The notes below the pieces were generated by a model that saw only the letters and a list, made by a program, of their open reading frames with translations, ran no database searches and was not told where the DNA came from. The translations under genes were made by a program, and so were the position numbers. Of a stretch of DNA of 20,450 nt, positions 13,418 to 20,445 are shown one piece after another. Origin of the DNA: JADFOB01 sp964651325 (GTDB taxonomy: Bacteria; Planctomycetota; Phycisphaerae; UBA1845). Each line of letters begins with the position of its first letter. The first letter of the stretch is position 1. The stretch is taken from NCBI GenBank assembly GCA_964651325.1, contig CAZYXP010000047.1, positions 1 to 20,450 of the forward strand. The letters are read 5' to 3'.

Positions 13418-14955
13418 CGAACACCTCCCTTGAGCTTGCGGGGCTTCGCTTTGAATGCAAGGCGTCCACCCACGTAAACCCGCTGGGCACTAGAGCCGGG
13501 GTCGCCCGGGTCCGAACTCCACAAGACAATGTCCGCCCTCATGCCTACCTTCAGTCTCCCGGAACGCTTCAGGCCCAAAATATCCGCGGCATGACTAGTA
13601 ACTGCCGCCATCCAATGTCCGTTCTTGGGGCCGTGTCCCGCAATCATCTGGGCAAACAACCCCACAAACCGGGCCGCTTGAGGATGCTTCCCACCGCTTC
13701 CAACCGTCCACCGCAGGGATGCTTTGTCTAGCTTAGCGCCTGTGCTCGGATCGAAACGTCGCCGTTCGTTGTCTTCAAACACCATCGGATGACTCGGCGG
13801 GCCGAGCACGACGGGGACCTCGGCCTCGGACAGGGCTTCGACAATCAAAGCCGCATCCGTGGCGCCCTCAACAACGAGGTCTAGCCGAAATTCCTCTGCC
13901 AGTTCAAGCGCGTTGAGCAAATCCGCGCTCCGGTGCGCCTCGATCCGCACTACCATTTCGCGATCGATGGCTTTGAGCAAGATTTCGTTGCCGGGATCTC
14001 GATCGGGCTTCGTCGGCTTGGCGATTTCCTCGTCCTCAGCCTCAGCCTCGTCGTCTTTTTTCTTTGAGCCGTTGCTGCCCTTGCCGGGTTTCTTACCCTT
14101 CCCCGATCGCCCGAGCGAGCCGTCGGCCGCCCAATCGGCTTGCATGGCCTTGCCATCGCCGTTTTTCTTGGGCTTCTCCTTGTCCGGCGATTCCTTACCC
14201 TCTTTCTCGGAGTCCTTGTCTTTGCTCTTCTTATGGCCGTCGTTGTTTTCGTCGGCGTTCGCCTCTTTTTCCTTGCGTTCCTTCAGTTTTTCCAGGTACT
14301 CCTCGAGGTCCTCGTCGTAATCCTCGAGCGACTTGCGATAGGCCAACGCCGCCTTGAATGCCTTACGGACACCATAGAATGTCTTCAGGCGAGCAATGCT
14401 CGATTGATCGGAGCCGAGGTTGATGCAAACCGATCCCTCGTCCGTGACCAGCTCGCCGGCCGCGCCGCCTTTGCCCGGCAAGAGCCGAACGATCGCGCCG
14501 CGCCCATTGATCCCGGGACCGCCCCCGGGCGTCACGAAAACGGTCGTGACGCCAGAACTAAGAGCCTCGCGAAGTGCCGCTCGATCGTAGGAATCAAATG
14601 CGTCCCACGCCGAGTCCGTGGGGTCCGGCTTGATCCCATGCCCCAAACGGCCAAGCGCGCTCCAAGCATCGATGAGCCCAGGGGTGGCCGTCATGCCTGA
14701 GGCATCGAACACCTTGCTGAACATGGGCGCCTTGATGTCTCGGCCAATCGCCACGATGCGATTGCCTTTGATCAGAATGCCGCCGTCCTCGATCGGCTCG
14801 CCCGCCATGGTGAGAATACGCGCGTTCTTGATGAGTACGGAACGGTCAAGGAGCTGAGCCCGAGCCGAAGATGTTGCAATCACGAGCGCAAGAGCCGCAA
14901 TCGAGGCCGCGCGAACCCACCGCCTACCGTGTTGACGCCGGTACGACCAATTCAT
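13414..14955 (-). CDS. Exported amidohydrolase-fold protein A, first gene of the array (metal site lost, long charged insertion)
   Basis: 513 residues from the ATG at 14955. This start has AAGGA 11-12 nt upstream and puts the signal peptide 'VRAASIAALALVIATSSARA' (14-33) near the N-terminus; an in-frame start at 14994 would add 13 residues and collide with the promoter-like TATAGT. The HxH segment reads 'TPGLIDAWSALG' (91-102), giving Trp98 and Ala100. Residues 205-320 are a long K/E/D/G-rich insertion between the fourth and fifth barrel strands. The beta5 segment 'VVRIEAHRSADLLNALELA' still resembles the family's 'IHAHRADDI', but the beta6 His is Glu ('VVEGATDA') and the beta8 region is 'TVGSGGKHP'. 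The end keeps 'GRLKVGMRADIVLWSSDPGDP'. It is coupled to B. Predicted non-catalytic. Confidence 0.83.
   Translation of the reverse strand: MNWSYRRQHGRRWVRAASIAALALVIATSSARAQLLDRSVLIKNARILTMAGEPIEDGGILIKGNRIVAIGRDIKAPMFSKVFDASGMTATPGLIDAWSALGRLGHGIKPDPTDSAWDAFDSYDRAALREALSSGVTTVFVTPGGGPGINGRGAIVRLLPGKGGAAGELVTDEGSVCINLGSDQSSIARLKTFYGVRKAFKAALAYRKSLEDYDEDLEEYLEKLKERKEKEANADENNDGHKKSKDKDSEKEGKESPDKEKPKKNGDGKAMQADWAADGSLGRSGKGKKPGKGSNGSKKKDDEAEAEDEEIAKPTKPDRDPGNEILLKAIDREMVVRIEAHRSADLLNALELAEEFRLDLVVEGATDAALIVEALSEAEVPVVLGPPSHPMVFEDNERRRFDPSTGAKLDKASLRWTVGSGGKHPQAARFVGLFAQMIAGHGPKNGHWMAAVTSHAADILGLKRSGRLKVGMRADIVLWSSDPGDPGSSAQRVYVGGRLAFKAKPRKLKGGVR
13422..13429 (-). promoter_or_regulatory. Strong Shine-Dalgarno deciding the TTG start of gene B
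   Basis: GGGAGGTG on the minus strand, with the GGAGG core 6 nt before the TTG at 13417. It lies inside the last codons of gene A, so B is both reinitiated and independently recruited. Confidence 0.7.
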
Positions 14956-15471
14956 GACCGAATCCGTCCTTGAATGGAGCAGAGAATCAAGCATAAACCC
15001 CCTAGACTATACATTCTTTCCATACTCTCGTGTCCGAGCCGGTGCCCAAGAGCAGCCAACGTGCTACCCATTCATCGGAGAATTCACACGCCAGACGACC
15101 CAACCGAACGACGCGTCGCTGCAATCAAGCGCTAATATAGTCGGTTCTCGATCTCGAAATCAATGAGGGCTTTCAAGCTTGGTCTTCGTAATTGCTATCT
15201 TGACAAGTATTTACGAACAGAGCATCGGCCCGGGGCATCAGACTCCCGCGGTTTCCAATACTGGAGTTCGCTCTTATTGAATCTAGACTTGAAAATCGGC
15301 ACGCAATTCAATTCACAATGGGCATTTTAAGATGTCTGGAGAATGGCTAGGCTAGACTCAGAGCCAAAGACACGTGATATTCCCTACGTTGATACGTGCT
15401 TCAAACAGGCTTCGCCGGCGCCGATTGTCGCCGCCCGAGATCGCCAAGAGCAGGAATTGCGCTATGGCTTG
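14956..15471. other. Non-coding region between scpB and the amidohydrolase array
   Basis: About 515 bp without a credible gene. The central part (about 15000-15350) is clearly richer in A+T than the flanks, as expected for a control region. I see no tRNA, no intrinsic terminator with a U-tract after scpB and no riboswitch-like pairing I can defend. Short open frames here lack protein-like composition and ribosome binding sites. Confidence 0.55.
15006..15036 (-). promoter_or_regulatory. Weak candidate promoter of the amidohydrolase array
   Basis: On the minus strand a TATAGT -10-like box (15011-15006) lies about 50 nt before the chosen start of gene A. The best -35-like sequence, CGGACA (15036-15031), is 19 bp away and matches only 4/6. 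It is the only plausible arrangement close to the gene and would give a leader of about 45 nt. Confidence 0.25.
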
Positions 15472-16188
15472 CTAGTCATCGGCCGGCGGCTCGTCCGCGA
15501 GTTCCTTCACGGGACGCAGCAGGGGCACGGAGCGGTCGGCCTCCTCCTCAACTGCAGGAAGGTCGCCCAGCGTCCCCAATCCAAAGACCTCGAGAAAGCG
15601 GTTGGTGGTGCCATATAGGAGCGGGCGACCGATTTCCTCCGCCCGACCGACGATCTTGATCAGGTTCAATTCGCGAAGCCTGGCCAACATTTCGCCCACG
15701 GCCACGCCGCGAACGGCTTCGATGCCGGCTCGCATGACCGGCTGTTTGTAGGCCACAACGGCCAGAGTTTCCAGAGCCGCCGGTGAGAGGCGGGACTCGG
15801 CGCGAGATTTTTGCAGCTTGCCGACCCAATGATTGAACTCGGGAAGCGTAAGGATTTGATAGCCCTTGGCGATATGCTGGATCAGGAAGCTCGCGCTTTC
15901 ACGCCTATACCGCTCATTGAGCGTTTCGATGTGCGCTTTGACGTCGCGTGCGTCCCCGCTTCCCAGAACCGCCGCGATCTTCCCGGCGGTAAGCGGCACA
16001 TCGGTGGCCACCAGAATCGCCTCCACCACAGATTCCGTGGTGATTCCAGGGGCCGAAATCGATTCCACGGCCCGTTCGGCCTCGGCAGCCCGGTTTGCAC
16101 TGTCTGCCTGGTCTGCCTCGGCTTCCTGGCCTGGCTGCTGATCCATTGTTGTTTGGTCTTCGTCCTTCGACTGCATGGAAGGCATCAT
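15472..16188 (-). CDS. scpB: Segregation and condensation protein B
   Basis: ScpB is the winged-helix kleisin-associated subunit that, with ScpA, completes the bacterial SMC condensin complex on the chromosome. The match is clear: 'TTESVVEAILVATDVPLTAGKIAAVL' for the first winged helix, then 'RLSPAALETLAVVAYKQPVMRAGIEAVRGV', 'GRAEEIGRPLLYGTT', 'FLEVFGLGTLGDLP', in the usual order. The frame is open to a GTG at 16392, but the upstream part is not protein-like. The likely start is the ATG pair at 16188/16185 or the ATG at 16176, giving an acidic Gln/Glu/Ala-rich N-terminal extension of about 45 residues. No good ribosome binding site separates these. The usual partner scpA is not adjacent on either side. 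Confidence 0.92.
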   Translation of the reverse strand: MMPSMQSKDEDQTTMDQQPGQEAEADQADSANRAAEAERAVESISAPGITTESVVEAILVATDVPLTAGKIAAVLGSGDARDVKAHIETLNERYRRESASFLIQHIAKGYQILTLPEFNHWVGKLQKSRAESRLSPAALETLAVVAYKQPVMRAGIEAVRGVAVGEMLARLRELNLIKIVGRAEEIGRPLLYGTTNRFLEVFGLGTLGDLPAVEEEADRSVPLLRPVKELADEPPADD

Positions 16189-16301
16189 AACGCGGCAACC
16201 ACAATACGGCGAACCCCAAGGAATCGCCTCGACTGCGGCGGACCGCACCCAGGCTATACGGCTGACCGATCTCCTATCCCCTACCGCTCCCGCTTCGAGT
16301 A

Positions 16302-16318
16302 CTGGACACAGCGTCCAG
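16302..16318. repeat. Short inverted repeat upstream of scpB
   Basis: CTGGAC (16302-16307) and GTCCAG (16313-16318) with a 5-nt spacer. It is a perfect 6-bp arm pair within the 270-bp region before scpB and could be an operator or a small hairpin. Chance occurrence is possible. Confidence 0.3.
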
Positions 16319-16326
16319 GATCTCGC

Positions 16327-16348
16327 GGGGATTTTCCACACAATCCCC
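16327..16348. repeat. Second inverted repeat upstream of scpB
   Basis: GGGGATT (16327-16333) and AATCCCC (16342-16348) with an 8-nt spacer. This perfect 7-bp arm pair lies next to the one at 16302 and about 140-160 bp before the chosen scpB start. It may be a regulatory site or the hairpin ending a transcript from the right; no U-tract is present. Confidence 0.3.
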
Positions 16349-16426
16349 TGAGCCGCATGCTTTAGCTTGCACGGCGCAGCGTGCGCGCACACGGAGCGGA
16401 TCCGGGGCGTCGCGCGGGACCGGAGC

Positions 16427-16452
16427 GCCGCGCGGTCTGAAGCCCGCGGCTC
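16427..16452 (-). repeat. Dispersed palindromic repeat, copy 4 (after the lipoprotein gene)
   Basis: One mismatch from consensus (T for G in the left arm, GCCGCGCGGTCT), with the right arm AGCCCGCGGC and TC unchanged. If the scaffold gap is collapsed, it begins only 11 nt past the stop codon of the lipoprotein gene, on the same side and in the same orientation as the copies after F and after the permease. It sits directly beside the assembly break. Confidence 0.75.
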
Positions 16453-16462
16453 AGTCGAAGCC

Positions 16463-16517
16463 CTATCTCGTGGAATCGGCTGGGGCGACCTCGAAATCCA
16501 CGCGGAACGGCCTGCCA
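16463..16517. repeat. 55-bp contig-end duplicate, left copy (assembly artefact)
   Basis: These 55 bases are identical to 16618-16672 on the other side of the N run. An exact 55-base match ending exactly at the N run on one side and starting exactly at it on the other is what two overlapping contigs look like when they are joined by a placeholder gap. Biologically this is probably one sequence present once. Confidence 0.85.
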
Positions 16518-16617
16518 NNNNNNNNNNNNNNNNNNNNNNNNNNNNNNNNNNNNNNNNNNNNNNNNNNNNNNNNNNNNNNNNNNNNNNNNNNNNNNNNNNN
16601 NNNNNNNNNNNNNNNNN
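16518..16617. other. Scaffold gap of 100 N
   Basis: Exactly 100 undetermined bases, the conventional placeholder for a gap of unknown size. The flanks overlap by 55 bp, so the true gap is probably of negative length and no sequence is missing. No gene should be called across it. Confidence 0.97.
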
Positions 16618-17274
16618 CTATCTCGTGGAATCGGCTGGGGCGACCTCGAAATCCACGCGGAACGGCCTGCCACCGGCGTCGTTGGTCTCGATTCTGAAAA
16701 TGAGTAGCGATTCGCAGTTGAAATCAACGCCCAGCAGAACCTCTCGTGCGTCGGCGGAGCCTTCGAACACAGGATCGATCTCGCCGCCGTCGTCGGTGCT
16801 AAAGAGGCGGACGCCGGGCTCGAGGGCCTCTTCGAGCAAGCTGCTGGGATCGCCGTTTCTTGATACGAAAGCTAGCAATTGCTCGGAACCCACGCTGAAC
16901 ATACGCCCACACGTGAATTGAAGCACGCCGCTATCTGCGCCGCCGTCGAGCGTGGCGTCGAAGTCGTTGATACCAAACTGGCGTACGTCGGGAATCGAAT
17001 CGCGATCCGATTGATCCAATACCCCAAAGGAAAACACGGCCCGGTGCGGCGTGTTGTTGATGAAGATGATCTTTACCTGCCCTCGCTGCCCGGCGACGGA
17101 GCGGCCCAGCGAGGCGGTCTGATTGGCGAAGCCATCGCCGCAACCGCCCGAAAAGGCGGCCAGCAGGCACGCGACAACGCATCCATGCAGGGCCGGCGTA
17201 CGCGCAGCACGGATGGGTGATCTAGCCGCATCGACAGCGCCGCTCTGCTTCTTCGTTGTTCTTAGTCGAATCAA
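16618..17274 (-). CDS. Predicted lipoprotein of unknown function
   Basis: 218 residues. I do not recognise a family. The N-terminus has a long Arg/Lys-rich region and the hydrophobic stretch 'CVVACLLAAFSGGC' (32-45), so Cys45 is a probable lipidation site and the protein would be membrane-anchored outside the cytoplasm. The mature part has about 170 residues and looks beta-rich ('VKIIFINNTPHRAVFSFG', 'VLQFTCGRMFSVGSEQLLAF', 'RPFRVDFEV'), compatible with a single beta-sandwich; two further Cys (in 'FTCGR' and 'FNCES') could form a disulfide. The start is a TTG with GAGG about 8 nt upstream and no alternative Met. The stop codon TAG lies at the first bases after the scaffold gap, so the gene is complete only if that contig edge is right; the duplicate at 16463 has the same stop. 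Confidence 0.62.
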   Translation of the reverse strand: MIRLRTTKKQSGAVDAARSPIRAARTPALHGCVVACLLAAFSGGCGDGFANQTASLGRSVAGQRGQVKIIFINNTPHRAVFSFGVLDQSDRDSIPDVRQFGINDFDATLDGGADSGVLQFTCGRMFSVGSEQLLAFVSRNGDPSSLLEEALEPGVRLFSTDDGGEIDPVFEGSADAREVLLGVDFNCESLLIFRIETNDAGGRPFRVDFEVAPADSTR

Positions 17275-17294
17275 TGTGGTTTCCTCGCTCTATC

Positions 17295-17307
17295 GGCCCC
17301 GGGGGCC
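17295..17307. repeat. GC palindrome upstream of the lipoprotein gene
   Basis: GGCCCC-G-GGGGCC forms a 6-bp arm pair about 20 nt before the TTG start, overlapping the expected leader. CCGCC and GGCGG arms follow at about 17321-17335. They could fold in the leader and affect translation, though GC-rich sequence gives such pairs easily. Confidence 0.25.
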
Positions 17308-17457
17308 AAGTGACGGTTGGCCGCCTTACCGGCGGAGCGCCATGGCCGCCGCGTTTCCCAGGGATACGAGTACCCTTGTTTCCAGCATCCTGCAACTATG
17401 ATCGCAGAACAGGGATCGCATGGCGGGCAGTCAACGGCGCGCAACCTAATACGCGAG

Positions 17458-17483
17458 GCCGCGCAGGCTGAAGCCCGCGGTTC
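17458..17483 (-). repeat. Dispersed palindromic repeat, copy 5 (after the ABC permease gene)
   Basis: Two mismatches from consensus: left arm GCCGCGCAGGCT, right arm AGCCCGCGG then TTC. It lies about 50 nt past the stop codon of the permease in the 258-bp gap before the lipoprotein gene, with the flank CGGGGGCA shared in part with copies 1 and 2. Same orientation relative to the gene as the copies after F and the lipoprotein gene. Confidence 0.72.
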
Positions 17484-17532
17484 GGGGGCAGGCGGTCCTT
17501 GGAATTATCATCGGCGAAGGTGTGGTTACGAT

Positions 17533-20445
17533 TCAAAATGCCTGAAGCGCCTTGACGATGTTGTTTTTTGCCGCTCTTTTGGCTGGAAGCAATCCGGCAG
17601 TCAGGCAAACCACCAACGTCAGCAGAATGCCCAGGCCAAGTTTGGCATACGGAATGGACAGGTCTGCATCAACGCCCATCAAAGAGGCGGTAACGCGGTT
17701 GTCGGTGGCGGCAAGATGGACACCTAACGCGACGCCGCACAGGCTTCCGACGATGCCCATCGATACGGCCTCCACGAGTATCAATCGAATGATCTGGGAT
17801 TTGAGCGCGCCGATCGCCCGAAGCATCGCGATCTGCCGGGCACGCATCTGCACGCTGACCATCATCAGGTTGCCGATCCCCATGGCCGCCACGACCAGGA
17901 TGATCGACGGAAGCCAGCTCAGGGCCGAGGTCGCTTTTCGGATTGTCTTGTCGCCAAGTTCCTTGAGTCGGTTGAGGGAACCGGTCCTCGCGTCGGGGCG
18001 CCCCATCCGCTCGGCCAAGGTACTCAGCAGGAACCGTTCGCGAAAAACGTACCAACGCTGTTCGGGCGTCTTTTGCTCCCATTGCCAGGTGGCGCGGCGC
18101 AGGGCGGCTCTTGCTCGCTTGAAGAAGCGCGCCGGCGGCGAGGATAACGAATCATTCGGCGGCCCATCGGCGTGCCAGATCGCGGATTCGGCGCGGACTG
18201 CCGAGAATTCCTCTTGATGGTAGGGCAACCTTGCGATCCACTTCTCGATCTTGGCGCCGAGTTGGACGAAGTCGACAGGGCGCACGGCGCGAAACGCCTC
18301 GGGGGGTTGCGTAGGCGGAAAGGTCAGATCGAACATGGCCATGCTGACGACATGGAGATCGAAGCGATCTTTCAGGTCTTCTTGGGTGCCGATGAGCACG
18401 TTGGCGGCAGCGAATTGAAGGTAGCTTGAGGCCTGCATCGCGGTGACGGTGAGGTCCAGGATCGGGGCCTGCACCACGCCGGCGATTTCGAACGCCACCT
18501 CACGGTCGTTGATGGCGACGAGCACCGAATCGCCTACGTGCAGATCGTGGTTGGTGGCGGTTTGAGCGGGCAATAGCACGTATCCGCCGCGATCGAGCTT
18601 GGCCATCGCATCTTCAAACGTGCCTTCATCAAAACTGATTTCGACCATGGCGGCCAAACGCCGGGCATCGCAGGCGACGAAAACGGGCCTGGTCAGCGCG
18701 GCCAGAAACGAATCAATCAGTGAGCCGCCGCGGGGTGGGCGTCCTGCTTGGGGGATGCTGATTCTGCAATCGACGTCCACGGCATATGTGGGGTTAACGA
18801 TCGCCGGATGGCTGAGCACGTCCTCGACCTTATCGGACGAGACGTATTGATCGGTCCAGATGAATCCTTCGGGAAGTCGGTCGGCGAAGTTCCATATCTT
18901 CAGCATGGTTTCGCCTGCGATCGAAAGATAAACGATCAACGACAAACCCACGACCAACATCCAACAAACGCCGGTGTTGCGCCACGGTGATTTGCGGAAT
19001 TGGTCCACCGCCAACCGCGAGCGAATGGCCAGCAGCGGCGCCACCAAATGAGAAATGATCGGCCCGCACAGCACGACCAGAAACGGCGTCAGAAAAATAT
19101 AGCCCATAAAGAGCGAACCGGTCGCGGCACCGGCGAACGGCATCGTAAGCCATTGCGTTTGATCGGGGAGCGACATCATCCACTCGTGGATCAAGATCAG
19201 GCTGATGCCCAGCAGGCCGGACAGGTAGAGTGGGCCAGTCTTCGGTGGGGTGGCGTGCGGTCGAATCGCCGCCAGGGGCACGACACGCGTGATTTTCACA
19301 ATCAGCAGCAGCGTGGTCAAGAGAGTGGTTCCGACACCGCCGGCGCATGCCAACAGCATGCCGTGGGGGAAAATCATTAAATCAGCGCCAACGTCACGCA
19401 AGAGCCAGCCGATCATTCGGGTCAGCCCCACGCCTGCGGCCACTCCGAGCGCCGTCCCGAAGACACCCAAAGGGAGCAACTCCACAAGCAGCATCGTCGC
19501 CATCTGGCCGCGCGTCGCTCCGATGCAGCGCATCACGCCGAGCGAGGTCGTGCGTTCGAACAGGCTGATGGTCATCGTCGTCAAAATGATGAAAAATGAA
19601 GTGAGCATGGCCACGAACGTAACCAGCATGAGCGACAGATCGGTCAGCCGTCTCGCTTCGCCCAGAAGCATTTCACGAAAACTGGACGTGACGATCCTGC
19701 AGCGGGCGCCAAGCTGGGCCTCGTCGATGATGGATTGGAGTTGAGCCTCCGCGGCGTCCATCGCCGCGCGGGCCTCGGGCTTGAGCAGAAGATCGATCGA
19801 GGAAACCGCGCCGGGTTCGCTGGCGATGAACTGCAAGTCTGCCAGCGCGAGATAGACATAGGGGCTCTGAAACTCGCCGATGCGGTTGCCGTCGAACAGG
19901 CCGACGATTTCGAGATCGCGTTGGCGACCGGCCTTGCGGTCGGCCAGCGTGAAGGCTTCCCCGATGCCCACGCCCATCGAAGCGGCTAGGGCGCGCTCGA
20001 CGACGGCTTTGCCGGATTCATCGGGAAGGAGCGTGCGCCCTTCGAGATTGTCGAAGGATACGAACGCCGCGGCCGTCTTGGGGTCGATCCCAATGGCATC
20101 GACGCGTAGCAGGGCTTCTGTTGAATCGCGCTGTAGCGGTCCCTGGCCATGAATTTTTCGCTTTAGCCGAACGGAAACCTGCTGGACGGAAGCGATCTCA
20201 GCGATGGAATCGCCCAGCGACTGCGGCAGGCTCCCCCAATGGGCCCCAATAGGATGGACGGAAAGATCGGCAGCCCCAAGCCAATGGATGGCAACCTCGT
20301 GCTCTATCGCCGACCGAACGGTGGCGTAGACGTTGCCAATGACGACCACCGTCACCACGCCCAACGCCACGGACAGCAGCGCCGCTAGCGTTCGTCCGGG
20401 GCTAGCCCACCAGTTCCGTATAGCGAGCCGCCACAAGCGACGCAT
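17533..20445 (-). CDS. ABC transporter permease with two FtsX domains (MacB/LolC-like, DUF214 type)
   Basis: 970 residues in the inner membrane. Layout: N-terminal membrane helix (about 17-42) after 'NWWASPGRTLAALLSVALG'; first extracytoplasmic MacB-PCD-like domain (about 43-265); FtsX domain 1 with three helices (about 270-390), including 'GVMRCIGATRGQMATMLLVE'; extra helices near 405-420 and 440-470; a helix at about 492-512 after 'DQFRKSPWRNTGVCW'; a second long extracytoplasmic domain (about 513-838); FtsX domain 2 (about 840-970) with 'AMLRAIGALKSQIIRLILVE' and 'GLLPAKRAAKNNIVKALQ'. Such permeases couple a cytoplasmic ATPase to mechanical work on lipoproteins, lipids or small molecules in the envelope rather than classical import. 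The ATG at 20445 is 5 nt from the window edge with AGGTC before it; a partner ATPase would be expected just upstream, outside the window. The substrate is unknown. Confidence 0.88.
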   Translation of the reverse strand: MRRLWRLAIRNWWASPGRTLAALLSVALGVVTVVVIGNVYATVRSAIEHEVAIHWLGAADLSVHPIGAHWGSLPQSLGDSIAEIASVQQVSVRLKRKIHGQGPLQRDSTEALLRVDAIGIDPKTAAAFVSFDNLEGRTLLPDESGKAVVERALAASMGVGIGEAFTLADRKAGRQRDLEIVGLFDGNRIGEFQSPYVYLALADLQFIASEPGAVSSIDLLLKPEARAAMDAAEAQLQSIIDEAQLGARCRIVTSSFREMLLGEARRLTDLSLMLVTFVAMLTSFFIILTTMTISLFERTTSLGVMRCIGATRGQMATMLLVELLPLGVFGTALGVAAGVGLTRMIGWLLRDVGADLMIFPHGMLLACAGGVGTTLLTTLLLIVKITRVVPLAAIRPHATPPKTGPLYLSGLLGISLILIHEWMMSLPDQTQWLTMPFAGAATGSLFMGYIFLTPFLVVLCGPIISHLVAPLLAIRSRLAVDQFRKSPWRNTGVCWMLVVGLSLIVYLSIAGETMLKIWNFADRLPEGFIWTDQYVSSDKVEDVLSHPAIVNPTYAVDVDCRISIPQAGRPPRGGSLIDSFLAALTRPVFVACDARRLAAMVEISFDEGTFEDAMAKLDRGGYVLLPAQTATNHDLHVGDSVLVAINDREVAFEIAGVVQAPILDLTVTAMQASSYLQFAAANVLIGTQEDLKDRFDLHVVSMAMFDLTFPPTQPPEAFRAVRPVDFVQLGAKIEKWIARLPYHQEEFSAVRAESAIWHADGPPNDSLSSPPARFFKRARAALRRATWQWEQKTPEQRWYVFRERFLLSTLAERMGRPDARTGSLNRLKELGDKTIRKATSALSWLPSIILVVAAMGIGNLMMVSVQMRARQIAMLRAIGALKSQIIRLILVEAVSMGIVGSLCGVALGVHLAATDNRVTASLMGVDADLSIPYAKLGLGILLTLVVCLTAGLLPAKRAAKNNIVKALQAF

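Noticed and set aside
15200..15205. Perfect TTGACA on the plus strand in the non-coding region.
   Set aside because: No -10-like hexamer at 16-19 bp and no plus-strand gene downstream.
15343..15618. Plus-strand open frame overlapping the end of scpB.
   Set aside because: Mostly antisense to scpB, without a ribosome binding site or recognisable protein features.
16332..16340. TTTTCCACA, which fits the relaxed DnaA-box pattern TTWTNCACA, upstream of scpB.
   Set aside because: About one such match is expected by chance in a window of this size on both strands; no cluster of boxes, AT-rich unwinding element or dnaA/dnaN gene is present.
16189..16392. N-terminal extension of scpB to the GTG at 16392.
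   Set aside because: The added 68 residues look non-coding, include the inverted repeats, and exceed the usual ScpB N-terminus.
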